In this document: in pieces, positions 21,461 to 30,319 of the stretch
Layout of the letters: every line of letters begins with the position of its first letter
How positions within the stretch are numbered: the first letter of the stretch is position 1
Assembly: GCA_022572105.1 (NCBI GenBank)
Contig: JACZWN010000004.1
Span: 1 to 33,902, forward strand
DNA length: 33,902 bases
Reading direction: 5' to 3'
Origin: Pseudomonadota bacterium
GTDB taxonomy: Bacteria; Pseudomonadota; Alphaproteobacteria; Kiloniellales; J153
Notes under the pieces: generated by a model
Database searches by the model: none
Seen by the model: only the letters and a program-made list of their open reading frames with translations
What the model was told of the DNA's origin: nothing
Program-made: the position numbers and the translations under genes

Positions 21461-24400
21461 ATGACGGTCTCGGCACCGGCACCGCGGATCGCGGACTTGG
21501 CGGGTCGGCTGTCCGGCTCCGGCCGGACGCTGATCGCGAATGCGCCCGAAGGCCTGGACGCCCTGCTGCTCGCCGAGCTGGCGACGGCGCGGGGGCCCGA
21601 TCCGGTCCTGCACGTGGCGCGCGACGACGTGCGCATGGCGCGCCTCGCGGCGACGCTGGGTTTCTTCGCGCCCGAGGCCGAGGTGCTCACCTTCCCGGCC
21701 TGGGACTGCCTGCCCTACGACCGGGTCGGCCCGCACCGCGACATCCTGGCCCGGCGCATCGATACGCTCACCCGCCTGATCGAGGCCGCGCCGGCGCCCG
21801 GCGGGCGGGTGGTGATCACCACGGTCAACGCGCTCTTGCAGCGGGTGCCGCCGGGCACGGCTTTCGCCGGGCGGGTGCTCGAGGGGGCGCCCGGCACGCG
21901 CCTCGAACTCGAGGCGCTGACCGGCTACTTCGCGCGCAACGGCTACCTGCGCGCCGAGACCGTGGGCGAGCCCGGCGAATTCGCCCTGCGTGGCGGCATC
22001 GTCGACGTCTTCCCGCCCGGCGAGGAGCAGCCCCTGCGCCTCGACTTCTTCGGCGACGAGCTGGAGAGCATCCGCCGCTTCGACCCGCTGAGCCAGCGCA
22101 CCACGGGCACGGCGGCGGCCTTCCGCCTGAAGCCGGTCAACGAAGTGATCCTCGAGCCCGAGGCGATCGCGCGCTTCCGCGCCGGATACCTGCGCGCCTT
22201 CGGCGCCGTGCGCGGCGCGGATCCGCTCTACGAGGCGGTCAGCGCCGGGCGCCGGCATCCGGGCATGGAGCACTGGCTGCCGCTGTTCCATGAGGAGTTG
22301 GTGACCCTTTTCGACTATCTGCCCGCCGCCGCGGTCACCCTCGACCATCAGGCCGAGGAGGCGCGCGGCGCCCGGATCGAGACGATCGCCGACTACTTCG
22401 GCGCGCGCAAGAACCTGGAGGGCGGCGGGGCGATCGACGGGTCGACCTACAAGCCGCTGGACCCTGAGCTGCTTTACTTGAGCGCGGCGGACTGGGACGC
22501 GCGGCTCGCCGAGCGCGCGGTCGGCCAATTCTCCCCCTTCGCCGCGCCCGAGCACAGGCCCGAGGTCTTCGATGCCCAGGGCCGGCGCGGCCGCGATTTC
22601 GCCGAGGCGCGGGCGAGCGCCGAGACCAACCTGTTCGACGCGGTCGACGCCCATATCGCCGCCGAGCAGGCGGCCGGGCGCCGGGTCCTGGTGGTCGGCT
22701 ACAGCGCCGGCACGCGCGACCGCCTGGGCGTGCTGTTGCACGAGCACGGCTTATCCGCGCTGGTTCCGGTCGAGACCTGGGCCGAGGCGCGGGCGCTTCC
22801 GACCGCGACCGCGGGCCTGACCACGCTTGAGATCGAGACCGGTTTCGCCGCGCCCGAGGCCAGCTTCATCACCGAGCAGGACATCCTCGGCGAGCGCATC
22901 GCCCGGCCGCCGCGCAAGCGGCGCCGCTCGGAGGACTTCCTGACCGAGGTCACGGCGCTCCACGAGGGCGACTTCGTGGTCCACCTGGAGCACGGCATCG
23001 GGCAATACCAGGGCCTGGTCGCGCTCGACGTGCACGGCGCGCCGCACGACTGCCTGAAGGTGGTCTACCACGGCGGCGACCGGCTGTTCGTGCCGGTCGA
23101 GAATATCGAGGTGCTGTCGCGCTTCGGGTCCGAGGACGCCGAGGTCGACCTCGATCGCCTGGGCGGGGCCAACTGGCAGGCGCGCAAGGCGCGCGTCAAG
23201 CGGCGCCTGAGGAACATCGCCGACCGGCTGATCAAGGTCGCCGCCGCGCGCGCCATGAAAGCGACCGAGCCCCTCGAGCCGCCGGCCGGCCTCTACGACG
23301 AGTTCGCCGCGCGCTTTCCCTACCCCGAGACCGAGGACCAGGACCGCGCCATCGACGATACCCTGGCGGACCTGGCCGCGGGCCGGCCCATGGACCGGCT
23401 GATCTGCGGCGACGTCGGCTTCGGCAAGACCGAGGTGGCGCTGCGCGCCGCCTTCGTCACGGTCATGGAGGGCAAGCAGGTCGCGGTCGTGGTGCCGACC
23501 ACGCTGTTGTGCCGCCAGCACCACCAGACCTTCCGCGAGCGCTTCGCCGGTCTGCCGGTGCGCATCGAGGCGATTTCGCGCCTGGTCGGCGCCAAGAAGG
23601 TCGCCGCGGCCAAGGCCGGCCTCAAGGATGGCCAGGTCGACATCGTCATCGGCACTCACGCGCTCCTCGGCAAGACGATCGAGTTCCGCGACCTGGCGCT
23701 CCTGGTGGTCGACGAGGAGCAGCACTTCGGCGTCCGCCAGAAGGAGCGCCTCAAGGAGCTGCGCGAAAGCGTCCACGTGCTGACGCTGAGCGCGACGCCG
23801 ATCCCGCGCACCCTCCAGCTCGCCATGTCCGGGGTCAAGGAGATGAGCCTGATCGCGACGCCGCCGGTGGACCGCCTGGCGGTGCGCACCTTCGTGCTGC
23901 CCTACGACCCGGTGGTGGTGCGCGAGGCGATTCTGCGCGAGCACTTTCGCGGCGGCCAGATCTTCTACGTCTGCCCGCGCGTCGAGGACCTGGCGGGCCT
24001 GGAGGCGCGCCTGGCCAAGCTGGTGCCCGAGGTCAAGCTCGGCGTCGCCCACGGCCAGATGGCGGCGCGCGACCTGGAGAACGTGATGAGCGCCTTCTAC
24101 GACCGCCGCTTCGACCTGCTGCTCTCGACCAACATCATCGAGTCCGGGCTCGACATTCCGAACGCCAATACCATCGTCGTGCACCGCTCGGACATGTTCG
24201 GGCTGTCCCAGCTCTACCAGCTGCGCGGCCGCATCGGGCGCTCCAAGGTGCGCGGCTACGCCTACCTGACGCTGCCGCCCGGGCGCCTGCTCAAGCCGGC
24301 CGCCGAGAAGCGCCTGGGCATCATGCAGACGCTCGATACGCTCGGCGCCGGCTTTACCCTGGCCAGCCACGACATGGACATCCGCGGCGCCGGCAACCTG

Positions 24401-24979
24401 ATCGGCGAGGAGCAGTCGGGCCACATCCGCGAAGTCGGCGTCGAGCTCTATCAGCAGATGCTGGAGGAGGCGGTGACGGCGGCGCGCGCCGGCGGAACCG
24501 CGGCGGGCGAGGGAGAAGCGGCGGCCGAGGCCTTCACGCCGCAGATCAGCATCGGCACCTCGATCATGATCCCGGAGGCTTACGTCGCCGATTTGGGCGT
24601 GCGCCTGGGCCTCTACCGGCGCCTCTCGAGGTTGGTCGACAAGGCCGAGATCGAGGGCTTCGCCGCCGAGCTCATCGACCGCTTCGGGCCGCTGCCCGAG
24701 GAGGTCGAAAACCTGCTCCAGGTGGTGGCGATCAAGCGCCTGTGCCGCGACGCCGGTATCGACAAGGTCGAGGCCGGCCCCAAGGGCGCGGTCGTGTCGT
24801 TCTACAAGGACCGCTTCGCCAAGCCCGCCGAGCTGGTCGCCTTCATCCAGCGCCAGCCCGGCACGGTCAAGCTGCGCCCGGACCACAAGCTGGTCTACCG
24901 CCGCCAGTGGGACGACCCGGGAGCCCGCCTGCGCGGCGTGCGCCGATTGGTCGACGAGCTGGCGAAGGTGGCGGGGTGA
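21461..24979 (+). CDS. mfd: Transcription-repair coupling factor Mfd
   Basis: A 1172-residue protein, full length. Domains in order: UvrB-like module (about 1-330, with FPAWDCLPYDRVGPH and RGGIVDVFPPGEEQPLRLDFF), central region, RNA polymerase interaction domain (about 505-570, HEGDFVVHLEHGIGQYQGL), RecG-like translocase with ICGDVGFGKTEVALRAA (about 647-663), DEEQHFGV (about 750) and QLRGRIGRSKVRGYAYL, and the C-terminal TRCF domain from about 1010. Mfd removes RNA polymerase stalled at lesions and recruits UvrA. ATG at 21461 is preferred over the TTG one codon earlier. It is in an operon with sdhE. Confidence 0.98.
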   Translation: MTVSAPAPRIADLAGRLSGSGRTLIANAPEGLDALLLAELATARGPDPVLHVARDDVRMARLAATLGFFAPEAEVLTFPAWDCLPYDRVGPHRDILARRIDTLTRLIEAAPAPGGRVVITTVNALLQRVPPGTAFAGRVLEGAPGTRLELEALTGYFARNGYLRAETVGEPGEFALRGGIVDVFPPGEEQPLRLDFFGDELESIRRFDPLSQRTTGTAAAFRLKPVNEVILEPEAIARFRAGYLRAFGAVRGADPLYEAVSAGRRHPGMEHWLPLFHEELVTLFDYLPAAAVTLDHQAEEARGARIETIADYFGARKNLEGGGAIDGSTYKPLDPELLYLSAADWDARLAERAVGQFSPFAAPEHRPEVFDAQGRRGRDFAEARASAETNLFDAVDAHIAAEQAAGRRVLVVGYSAGTRDRLGVLLHEHGLSALVPVETWAEARALPTATAGLTTLEIETGFAAPEASFITEQDILGERIARPPRKRRRSEDFLTEVTALHEGDFVVHLEHGIGQYQGLVALDVHGAPHDCLKVVYHGGDRLFVPVENIEVLSRFGSEDAEVDLDRLGGANWQARKARVKRRLRNIADRLIKVAAARAMKATEPLEPPAGLYDEFAARFPYPETEDQDRAIDDTLADLAAGRPMDRLICGDVGFGKTEVALRAAFVTVMEGKQVAVVVPTTLLCRQHHQTFRERFAGLPVRIEAISRLVGAKKVAAAKAGLKDGQVDIVIGTHALLGKTIEFRDLALLVVDEEQHFGVRQKERLKELRESVHVLTLSATPIPRTLQLAMSGVKEMSLIATPPVDRLAVRTFVLPYDPVVVREAILREHFRGGQIFYVCPRVEDLAGLEARLAKLVPEVKLGVAHGQMAARDLENVMSAFYDRRFDLLLSTNIIESGLDIPNANTIVVHRSDMFGLSQLYQLRGRIGRSKVRGYAYLTLPPGRLLKPAAEKRLGIMQTLDTLGAGFTLASHDMDIRGAGNLIGEEQSGHIREVGVELYQQMLEEAVTAARAGGTAAGEGEAAAEAFTPQISIGTSIMIPEAYVADLGVRLGLYRRLSRLVDKAEIEGFAAELIDRFGPLPEEVENLLQVVAIKRLCRDAGIDKVEAGPKGAVVSFYKDRFAKPAELVAFIQRQPGTVKLRPDHKLVYRRQWDDPGARLRGVRRLVDELAKVAG

Positions 24980-25098
24980 AGCCCGGGCCTAGGCGCATCA
25001 CGTATTGTGGTATACTTGTGGGCACGCGATCAAGCCCTCTGGCGGTCTCGCGGACGGCCGCCGCCGCGCGCCGACCGCCAAGACAAGGAGAACGGGCC

Positions 25099-25359
25099 AT
25101 GAGATTACTCTTGCTGACCGGCGTTTGCCTGGTGCTGATTTCGAGCACCGCGCTCGCCTGCCGGGGCACCGCGGAATTTCCCCAGGTGAACCAGCAGCTC
25201 CAGTCCTCGACCCTGGCGCCGGAGCGCCTCGACGCGCTGCTGGATCAGCTCACCCAAGGCGCGGCGATGCACGAGCAGGCGCATCAACAGGGCGACATGA
25301 GCAAAATGGGGCAGTCGATCCGAATCCTCGACGACGTCATAGAGCAAATGAATCAATAG
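25099..25359 (+). CDS. Small exported protein, unknown function (86 aa)
   Basis: An 86-residue protein with a signal peptide: MRLLLLTGVCLVLISSTALA followed by Cys21. The cleavage site ALA-C could be type I, or a non-ideal lipobox (Ala at -3). The mature part is a helical, Gln-rich segment, LAPERLDALLDQLTQGAAMH and MGQSIRILDDVIEQMNQ, with no known domain. AAGGAG lies 8 bases before the ATG, and a TATACT (25011-25016) in the upstream gap could be a -10 box, so it is probably transcribed on its own after mfd. Located in the periplasm or anchored to a membrane. Confidence 0.75.
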   Translation: MRLLLLTGVCLVLISSTALACRGTAEFPQVNQQLQSSTLAPERLDALLDQLTQGAAMHEQAHQQGDMSKMGQSIRILDDVIEQMNQ

Positions 25360-25412
25360 ACGCCGCGCCGGGCGCGCGGGTCGAATTTGCTTGGCAACAG
25401 CAAGCTAACTCG

Positions 25413-25433
25413 GACCACCACGGGCGCGTGGTC
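25413..25433. terminator. Possible stem-loop between convergent genes
   Basis: GACCAC (25413-25418) pairs with GTGGTC (25428-25433) over a 9-base loop, between the stop of the 86-residue exported protein gene and the stop of the DsbA-family gene. No T-run follows. A second short hairpin, GCTTG/CAAGC, lies just before it. Confidence 0.3.
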
Positions 25434-25466
25434 GTCTGCGCGCGCGGCCATACCATGACTTGAGGC

Positions 25467-26123
25467 TCAGGCCTCCTCCGCATCCTCCTGGTTGGCCAGG
25501 TCGAAGAGCTGGAACAGGACCTCGGGCGCGTGGGCGCCGGCCAGGGCATGCTGGCCGTTGAAGATGAAGCAGGGCACGCCGCTGATGCCGGCTTGGCGCG
25601 CGCTCTTGTCCTCGGCGCGGACCGCCTCGGCCTCGGCGTCGCTGGCCAGGAAGGCGCGGGTTTCCTCGGCATCCAGGCCGGCCTCGGCGGCGGCGGCGGC
25701 CAGGACCTCGGGATCGCCGATGTCCTCGGCGCGCAGGAAATAGGCGTCGAACAGCGCCTGCACGACCGCGTCCTGGCGCCCCTGGCCCTGGGGCGCCGCG
25801 TTGGCGGCGTGGCGGATCAGGCGGTGCGAGTCGATGGTGTTGGGCGTGCGTTTCATGCGCTCGAAGGCGAAGTCGATGCCCTCGGACTCGCCGGCCGCGC
25901 GGACCTGGTCGTAGATCGCCTCGGCGTTGCTGGCGCCGCCGAACTTGAGCTCGAGATATTGGCTCCGGTCCATGCCGCCGGCCGGCATGTCCGGGTTGAG
26001 CTGGAAGGCGCGCCAGTGGATCGTCAGGTCCGGCTGCGGCCGCTCGGCGAGGGCGCGCTCCAGCCGGCGCTTGCCGATGAAGCACCAGGGGCAGATCGTG
26101 TCGGAGAAGATGTCGATGTCCAT
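25467..26123 (-). CDS. FrnE-like DsbA-family oxidoreductase
   Basis: A 218-residue thioredoxin-fold protein. The active site is CPWC (Cys11, Cys14) in IFSDTICPWCFIGKRRLE, right at the N-terminus with no signal peptide, so it is cytoplasmic. LTIHWRAFQLNPDMP (33-47), HRLIRHAA (about 100-107) and the cis-Pro loop GISGVPCFIFNGQHALAGA (about 180-198) match the FrnE/2-hydroxychromene-2-carboxylate isomerase-like branch. Related proteins act as disulfide isomerases or glutathione-dependent isomerases. A third Cys follows the cis-Pro (VPCF). It is divergent from the acyl-CoA synthetase gene; no functional link is shown. Confidence 0.9.
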   Translation of the reverse strand: MDIDIFSDTICPWCFIGKRRLERALAERPQPDLTIHWRAFQLNPDMPAGGMDRSQYLELKFGGASNAEAIYDQVRAAGESEGIDFAFERMKRTPNTIDSHRLIRHAANAAPQGQGRQDAVVQALFDAYFLRAEDIGDPEVLAAAAAEAGLDAEETRAFLASDAEAEAVRAEDKSARQAGISGVPCFIFNGQHALAGAHAPEVLFQLFDLANQEDAEEA

Positions 26124-26296
26124 CGCAAGTCCAATCGCGATCGTGGGGCGCCCCGGACTTGACCTTTACGGGGCCGCGCCCAACCATAGCGCAAATCCGC
26201 GGACGCGCCACCTCCCGAGCGCCCCAGCGCTTGACTGGTGAGGCCGGAAGAGGGCAGGGAATCGGCCCGCGCATTTTGGCAAGGGAGGCCGCAGGG

Positions 26297-27943
26297 GTGT
26301 CGCTGTTCGAGCAGAACCTGGAGCGCAACCAGGCGAATTCGGCGCCGCTCACGCCGATCACCTTCCTGCGCCGCGCGGCGGCCGTCTATCCCGACAAGAC
26401 CGCGGTAATCCACGGGCCCCGGCGCTTCACCTACCGGGACCTCCACGCGCGCTCCTGCCGGCTGGCCTCGGCGCTGGCGCGGCGCGGCATCGGGCGCGGC
26501 GATACCGTGGCGATCATGGCGCCCAATACGCCGGCCATGCTCGAGGCGCACTACGGCGTGCCCATGGCCGGCGCGGTCTTGAACCCGCTCAACATCCGCC
26601 TCGACCCGGCGGCCATCGCCTTCATCCTGGAGCACGGCGGCGCCAAGGTGCTGCTCACCGACCGCGAGTTCTCGGAAGTGGTGCGCGCCGCCCTCAACCG
26701 GGTGGAGAACGCGCCGCTGATCGTCGATATCGACGACCCGCTGGCCGAGAGCGGCGCGCTCATCGGCGAACTCGAGTACGAGGCCCTGCTCGCCGAGGGC
26801 GACCCTCTCGCCGATTCCGGCGAACCCGGGGACGAGTGGCAGTCGATCTCACTGCTCTACACCTCGGGCACCACGGGCAGCCCGAAGGGCGTGGTCTACC
26901 ACCACCGCGGCGCCTATCTGAACGCCTTCGGCAACATGATCACCTTCGGCCTGGGCCGCGACGCGGTCTACCTCTGGACCCTGCCCATGTTCCACTGCAA
27001 CGGCTGGACCTTCACCTGGGCGGTGACCGCGGCCTGCGCGACCCACGTCTGCCTGCGCAAGGTCGAACCGGCGCCCGTGTTCGCACTCATCGAGGAGCAC
27101 CGGGTAACCCATATGTGCGGCGCGCCCATCGTGCTCAACATGCTGGCCAACGCACCGCAGGAGGCGAAAGTCCGCTTCGACCACCGGGTCGAGATCGCAA
27201 CCGGCGGCGCGGCGCCGCCGAGCGCGGTCATCGAGGCCATGGAGAACGACGGCTTCCGGGTCACCCATCTCTACGGCCTGACCGAATGCTACGGCCCGGC
27301 CGCGGTCTGCGACTGGCAGCCGGGCTGGGAGGACCTCGAACCGAAGGCACGCGCCGGCAAGCTGGCCCGCCAGGGGGTGCGCTACCTGACCCTGGAGGAG
27401 ATCATGGTCGCCGACCCGGAGAGCGCGGCGGAGCTGCCCTGGGACGGCGCCTCCATGGGCGAGATCATGTTGCGCGGCAACACGGTGATGAAGGGCTACC
27501 TCAAGAACCCCTCGGCCACCGCGGCGGCCTTCGCCGGCGGCTGGTTCCGCACCGGCGATCTCGCCGTGCGCCATCCCGACGGCTACATCGAGATCAAGGA
27601 CCGCTCCAAGGACGTGATCATCTCCGGCGGCGAGACCATTTCGAGCCTGGAGGTCGAGGAGGCGCTCTACCGCCATCCCAAGGTGCTCGAGGCCGCGGTC
27701 GTGGCCAAGCCGGACGAGAAATGGGGCGAGAGCCCGTGCGCCTTCGTGACCCTAAAGGACGGCCAGAACGCCAGCGCGGCGGAGATCATCGCCTTCTGCC
27801 GGGACATGATCGCCCATTACAAGGTGCCCAGGACCGTGGTCTTCGGCCCCTTGCCCAAGACCTCGACCGGCAAGATCCAGAAGTTCGTGCTGCGCGAGCG
27901 CGCCGCAGGCCTCCAAGGCATGACCGGGGCGCTCGAGGCATGA
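26297..27943 (+). CDS. Acyl-CoA synthetase (AMP-binding enzyme)
   Basis: A 548-residue adenylate-forming ligase. Core motifs are LLYTSGTTGSPKGVVYHHR (about 184-202, P-loop), HLYGLTECYGPAAVCDW (about 321-337), FRTGDLAVRHPDGYIEIKDR (about 416-435), SKDVIISGGETISSLEVEEAL and the C-terminal Lys in PKTSTGKIQKFVLRE. The sequence resembles medium-chain and 3-methylmercaptopropionate (DmdB-type) CoA ligases, but the substrate cannot be set from sequence. The start is GTG at 26297, with AAGGGAGG 8 bases before it; about 46 earlier residues in the open frame are Arg/Pro-rich and not family-like. The last base of the coding part overlaps the ATG of the SDR gene (ATGA), so both are translated together. 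Confidence 0.9.
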   Translation: MSLFEQNLERNQANSAPLTPITFLRRAAAVYPDKTAVIHGPRRFTYRDLHARSCRLASALARRGIGRGDTVAIMAPNTPAMLEAHYGVPMAGAVLNPLNIRLDPAAIAFILEHGGAKVLLTDREFSEVVRAALNRVENAPLIVDIDDPLAESGALIGELEYEALLAEGDPLADSGEPGDEWQSISLLYTSGTTGSPKGVVYHHRGAYLNAFGNMITFGLGRDAVYLWTLPMFHCNGWTFTWAVTAACATHVCLRKVEPAPVFALIEEHRVTHMCGAPIVLNMLANAPQEAKVRFDHRVEIATGGAAPPSAVIEAMENDGFRVTHLYGLTECYGPAAVCDWQPGWEDLEPKARAGKLARQGVRYLTLEEIMVADPESAAELPWDGASMGEIMLRGNTVMKGYLKNPSATAAAFAGGWFRTGDLAVRHPDGYIEIKDRSKDVIISGGETISSLEVEEALYRHPKVLEAAVVAKPDEKWGESPCAFVTLKDGQNASAAEIIAFCRDMIAHYKVPRTVVFGPLPKTSTGKIQKFVLRERAAGLQGMTGALEA

Positions 27944-28716
27944 CCGGGGCCGGGTCCCTGTTCGGCCTGGACGGCCAGGTGGCCATCGTGACCGGGGCCT
28001 CGAGCGGCCTGGGCCGGCATTTCGCCCTGACGCTGGCGCGCGCCGGCGCCAAGGTCGCGCTGGCGGCGCGCCGGACCGACCCGCTCGACGAGCTGGCGCG
28101 CCGGATCGAGGCCTTCGACGGGCGCGCCATCCCGGTGCCCCTCGACGTGACCGACCCGGCATCGGTGCGCGCCTGCGTCGGCGTCGCCGAGACCGAACTG
28201 GGTCCTATTTCGATCCTGGTCAACAACGCCGGCGTCGCCGTCGACAAGCCGGTCTTCGACCAGGACGAGGCGGACTGGGACCGGGTCCTCGACACCAACC
28301 TGAAGGGCGCCTGGATGATGGCCCAGGAGGTGGCGCGCCACATGGCCCGGCTCGGCCACGGCGGCTCGATCGTCAACGTCGCCTCGATCATGGGGCTTGG
28401 CGGGACCAGCCAGCTGGCGCCCTACTGCGCCTCCAAGGGCGGGCTGGTCAACCTGACCCGGGCGCTCGCGGTCGAGCTGGCGCGCCACGACATCCGGGTC
28501 AACGCGCTGGCGCCCGGCTACATCGAGACCGAGATGAACCGGGATTTTCTCGGCAGCGAGGCCGGGCGCGCGCTGGCCCAGCAGCGGGTGCCGCAACGGC
28601 GCTTCGGCCGGCCCGAGGACCTCGACGGCGCGCTCCTGCTGCTGGCCTCCAAGGCGGGGCGCTACATGACCGGCACGGTGCTCCCGGTTGACGGCGGCCA
28701 GTCGGCAAAAATGTAA
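27940..28716 (+). CDS. Short-chain dehydrogenase/reductase (operon with acyl-CoA synthetase)
   Basis: A 258-residue classical SDR. VTGASSGLG (17-25) binds the dinucleotide, ARR at 43-45 suggests NADP(H), NNAG is at 95-98, and the catalytic residues are Ser149, Tyr162 and Lys166 (NVASIMG and APYCASKGG). The C-terminal GTVLPVDGGQ is normal. It overlaps the acyl-CoA synthetase by ATGA. Together the two genes suggest activation of an acid to its CoA ester and reduction or oxidation of a 3-hydroxy/3-keto group, as in beta-oxidation-like routes (inference). Its first residues MTGA are encoded by a second copy of a 15-bp direct repeat (27916-27930 and 27936-27950). Confidence 0.92.
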   Translation: MTGAGSLFGLDGQVAIVTGASSGLGRHFALTLARAGAKVALAARRTDPLDELARRIEAFDGRAIPVPLDVTDPASVRACVGVAETELGPISILVNNAGVAVDKPVFDQDEADWDRVLDTNLKGAWMMAQEVARHMARLGHGGSIVNVASIMGLGGTSQLAPYCASKGGLVNLTRALAVELARHDIRVNALAPGYIETEMNRDFLGSEAGRALAQQRVPQRRFGRPEDLDGALLLLASKAGRYMTGTVLPVDGGQSAKM

Positions 28717-28834
28717 TTATTTCAAAATGTAAGCTATAAAACCTCGGAATGAACTTCAACATCGTTCCCGGACCGGAAGCGCACCGGAGCCGGCCGTGAC
28801 CCTGGCCCCAGCGGAGCCGCGCCGAGGCGCGCGC

Positions 28835-29590
28835 CTAATAGACCGCGCGACCGCCGGAGAGGTCGAAGACGGCGCCGGTGCAGAAGCTGCAGTCCTCCGA
28901 GGCCAGCCAGGCGATGAGCGCGGCCGCCTCCTCGGGCCGGCCCGGGCGCCCGATCGGCATCCGCGCAAGCACCACTTGTTCGAGGTACTCCTGGGTCACG
29001 TCGCCGAGCATCTCGGTGTCGATGGCCGAGGGCGCGATGCAGTTCGCGATGACCCCGGTCTTGGCGAGTTCCTTGCCCAGCGCCTTGGTGTAGCCGATGG
29101 CGCCGGCCTTGGCGGCGGAATAGGCGGCGTTGGTCTGGGCGCCCTCCATGCCGGCGATCGAGGCGACCACGACGATGCGGCCGTAGCCGCGCTCGATCAT
29201 GTGCGGCACGACCGCCCGGCAGCACAGGAAGACGCTGGTCAGATCGGCGCGGAGCAGCCGGTTCCACTCCTCGAGGGTGTAGTCCCAGGCGTCCTTGATG
29301 ATCCCCGAGATGCCGGCGTTCGCGATCAAGACGTCGACCACGGGACAGAAGTCCAAGGTCGCCTCCATGGCCGAGGTCACGGCCCCGGCATCGGCCACGT
29401 CGACGGTGACGCTGTGCACCTCGCCCTTGGCCGAGAGCGTCGCGGCGGCCGCGGTCAGGCGCGGCTCGTCGATGTCCCAGAGACAGACCGCCGCGCCGGA
29501 ACCGAGCAAACGCTCGGCGGTGGCGTAGCCGATGCCCTTGGCGCCGCCGGTGACGATGGCGCTGCGGCCTTGGAAATCCAGATCGTTCAT
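28835..29590 (-). CDS. Short-chain dehydrogenase/reductase (second, minus strand)
   Basis: A 251-residue classical SDR. VTGGAKGIG (13-21) is the dinucleotide loop, Asp39 after the second strand (LWDIDEPR) points to NAD, and the catalytic set is Ser144, Tyr157 and Lys161 (VASIAGMEG and AAYSAAKAG). The C-terminal FCTGAVFDLSGGRAVY is normal for the family. It converges with the acyl-CoA synthetase/SDR operon but is only distantly similar to that SDR. The ATG at 29590 is supported by family length; the upstream gap carries a 14-bp tandem repeat. Substrate unknown. Confidence 0.92.
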   Translation of the reverse strand: MNDLDFQGRSAIVTGGAKGIGYATAERLLGSGAAVCLWDIDEPRLTAAAATLSAKGEVHSVTVDVADAGAVTSAMEATLDFCPVVDVLIANAGISGIIKDAWDYTLEEWNRLLRADLTSVFLCCRAVVPHMIERGYGRIVVVASIAGMEGAQTNAAYSAAKAGAIGYTKALGKELAKTGVIANCIAPSAIDTEMLGDVTQEYLEQVVLARMPIGRPGRPEEAAALIAWLASEDCSFCTGAVFDLSGGRAVY

Positions 29591-29620
29591 CGCGCCCTCT
29601 CGGCAGTCAGGTGGCCGAGA

Positions 29621-29648
29621 CAGCCTAGCCGGGCCAGCCTAGCCGGGC
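29621..29648. repeat. 14-bp tandem repeat (2.4 copies)
   Basis: CAGCCTAGCCGGGC is repeated exactly at 29621-29634 and 29635-29648, followed by CAGCCC. Located in the 119-bp gap between the second SDR gene and the PilZ gene. Confidence 0.85.
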
Positions 29649-29709
29649 CAGCCCATTGGCTCCTGGGGCCCCTGGCGGGTTTCCCACTGGCCCTTGGCGG
29701 GGGTTCCCC

Positions 29710-30063
29710 TTAGGCGACCCGCTCGGCGGCGGCGACCTCGGCGCGGTCCATGAGGCAGTGGCTGATGAAGTCGAGGGATTGTTGGGAGTGATCGAACTCC
29801 ACGCCGATTTCGTGCGGGCCGGTCCAGCAGTGCCTGGCGTAGGCGTAGCCGACCAGCGGATGTTCGATCCGGATCTCCAGGTTGCGCGGCATCTCGCCGT
29901 CGAGCCGCAACCTGGCCCCGCCGAGTGAGATGTCCTCGATCGTGCAGGCGCAGATGCGCCCATCGGCCGTGACGGTGAAAGGCCCGCGCCCGGCGAGCCC
30001 ATAGCGCGGCCACTGGCGCCGGTCGTCCCGCTCCACGGCCTCCGCGTCTCGCATGGTGCTCAT
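29710..30063 (-). CDS. PilZ domain protein (predicted c-di-GMP receptor)
   Basis: A 117-residue single-domain protein. Both c-di-GMP-binding motifs are present: RxxxR as R16-QWP-R20 and D/NxSxxG as D44-ISLGG in IEDISLGGARLRL. The rest (LEIRIEHPL, then WTGPHEIGVEFD) follows the PilZ beta-barrel. Small PilZ proteins bind c-di-GMP and affect motility, secretion or exopolysaccharide through a partner, which is not visible here. It is divergent from the retropepsin-like protease gene across a 256-bp space with a tandem repeat and a possible CtrA site. Confidence 0.9.
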   Translation of the reverse strand: MSTMRDAEAVERDDRRQWPRYGLAGRGPFTVTADGRICACTIEDISLGGARLRLDGEMPRNLEIRIEHPLVGYAYARHCWTGPHEIGVEFDHSQQSLDFISHCLMDRAEVAAAERVA

Positions 30064-30098
30064 GACGGTTCTCCTCGCCCGGGTCCGGCCGGCCCCTT

Positions 30099-30157
30099 TG
30101 CGCCTGCCGTGCCTGCGCCTGCCGTGCCTGCGCCTGCCGTGCCCGCGCCTCCCGTGA
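30099..30157. repeat. 15-bp tandem repeat (3 exact copies plus 1 degenerate)
   Basis: TGCGCCTGCCGTGCC at 30099, 30114 and 30129; a degenerate fourth unit (30144-30157). Located just upstream of the PilZ gene start, in the divergent promoter region. Confidence 0.9.
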
Positions 30158-30171
30158 TAGACCGCCGGTGG

Positions 30172-30186
30172 TTAACGAAAGCTTAC
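30172..30186. promoter_or_regulatory. CtrA-like binding site candidate
   Basis: TTAA-N7-TTAC (30172-30175 and 30183-30186), one mismatch from the CtrA half-site pair TTAA-N7-TTAA. It lies between the PilZ gene and the protease gene. CtrA controls motility and c-di-GMP genes in many alphaproteobacteria. A short motif like this can occur by chance. Confidence 0.3.
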
Positions 30187-30319
30187 CGCCTCCCGGATCC
30201 GGCGCGGTCTTAGCGATCTCTTATCGGTCTCTTATCGATCGGGCGCGCATACTCGCGGCGCGGAACGATCGGTTCCCGCCGCCAAGGCCGGCAAAAATAC
30301 ACCCGGAGCGCGTTCGACG

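Noticed and set aside
19313..24886. Long frames antisense to recG (19313-20767) and mfd (22751-24886)
   Set aside because: Antisense to strongly conserved genes, with His/Arg/Gly/Ala-biased translation and no family match.
26836..28716. 626-codon plus-strand frame ending in the SDR
   Set aside because: Its first part is the wrong frame of the acyl-CoA synthetase; only the last 258 codons from 27940 are a real gene.
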